Assembly: GCF_021018805.1 (NCBI RefSeq)
Contig: NC_086248.1
Coordinates: forward strand, 94,573,239 to 94,637,238
From: Prinia subflava
Taxonomy: Eukaryota > Chordata > Aves > Passeriformes > Cisticolidae
Direction: 5' to 3'
Length of the DNA: 64,000 nt
Under the pieces are notes generated by a model. It saw nothing but the letters and a program-made list of their open reading frames with translations, did not search any database and was not told the DNA's origin. Below, piece after piece: positions 63,901-64,000 of the stretch; position 1 is the first letter of the stretch; the number at the start of each line of letters is the position of its first letter. A program made the position numbers and the translations under genes.

Positions 63901-64000
63901 GGGAATTCATTTATACATGAGCACAGCATAGAACGTGGAGGGTTTTCCATGTGGTCTGATCATTACACCTTTACTCAGCCTTTTTGCACCTGTCCATGAG
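60966..64000. other. AT-rich noncoding DNA
   Basis: No gene recognised. The longest frame (136 codons, 61256-61666 +) has no domain I can identify. A perfect 10-bp duplication (TTTGTGTCCC, 63611-63620 and 63621-63630) is present. T- and A-rich runs occur near 63650-63680. Confidence 0.5.

Noticed and set aside
1..64000. tRNA, rRNA, snRNA or familiar microRNA genes
   Set aside because: I looked for B-box-like GGTTCRANTCC words and for well-known microRNA seed-containing sequences (such as let-7, miR-9 and miR-124) and saw none; a covariance-model search would be needed to exclude diverged ones.
1..64000. CRISPR array or prokaryotic defence locus
   Set aside because: The only regular repeats are eukaryotic-type microsatellites without unique spacers; nothing suggests prokaryotic sequence.

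Overview
This is a stretch of vertebrate nuclear DNA, most likely avian. The strongest evidence is a CR1 LINE fragment at about 44864-45163. It carries the peptide signature typical of bird CR1 3' regions and sits in a window that is otherwise nearly free of recognisable interspersed repeats. I see no Alu, L1, MIR or B-type SINE, which argues against a mammal. A short sauropsid-type dispersed element at 591-670 points the same way. There is no bacterial-style gene organisation. I recognise no protein-coding exon, tRNA, rRNA or snRNA. The window therefore reads as a gene desert or a very large intron.

Layout. 1-20.1 kb: ordinary noncoding DNA with a MITE-like element (591-670), a candidate retrocopied 3' end with AATAAA and an A16 tail (ending at 5441), two GC-richer patches (2.8-3.24 kb and 9.25-10.56 kb) and an uninterrupted 95-unit TTCC microsatellite (18157-18536). 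20.1-34 kb: the most structured part, with the window's one clear CpG island (26.07-26.59 kb), a purine-rich tract beside it, and several blocks that look like conserved noncoding elements. These blocks retain CpGs in AT-rich surroundings and carry POU octamers and homeodomain cores. 34-44 kb: AT-rich, nothing recognised. 44.1-45.2 kb: a GC/CpG-rich patch next to the CR1 fragment. 45.2-64 kb: further AT-rich DNA with candidate regulatory blocks (46.84-47.41, 48.77-48.91 and 56.50-56.76 kb), a 54-base T run (50676-50729) and a TCATC-type pentanucleotide array (60806-60965).

Interpretation. If the 20-34 kb blocks are conserved, this is the regulatory landscape of a developmental gene outside the window, with the CpG island as a possible promoter of an unannotated transcript. 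That is inference from composition and motifs; no alignment was possible. I found no convincing new biological system. The most distinctive sequence-level features are the two large pure satellites, the T54 run, a GATA-bearing palindrome (30533-30555) and two back-to-back hairpins (56534-56581).
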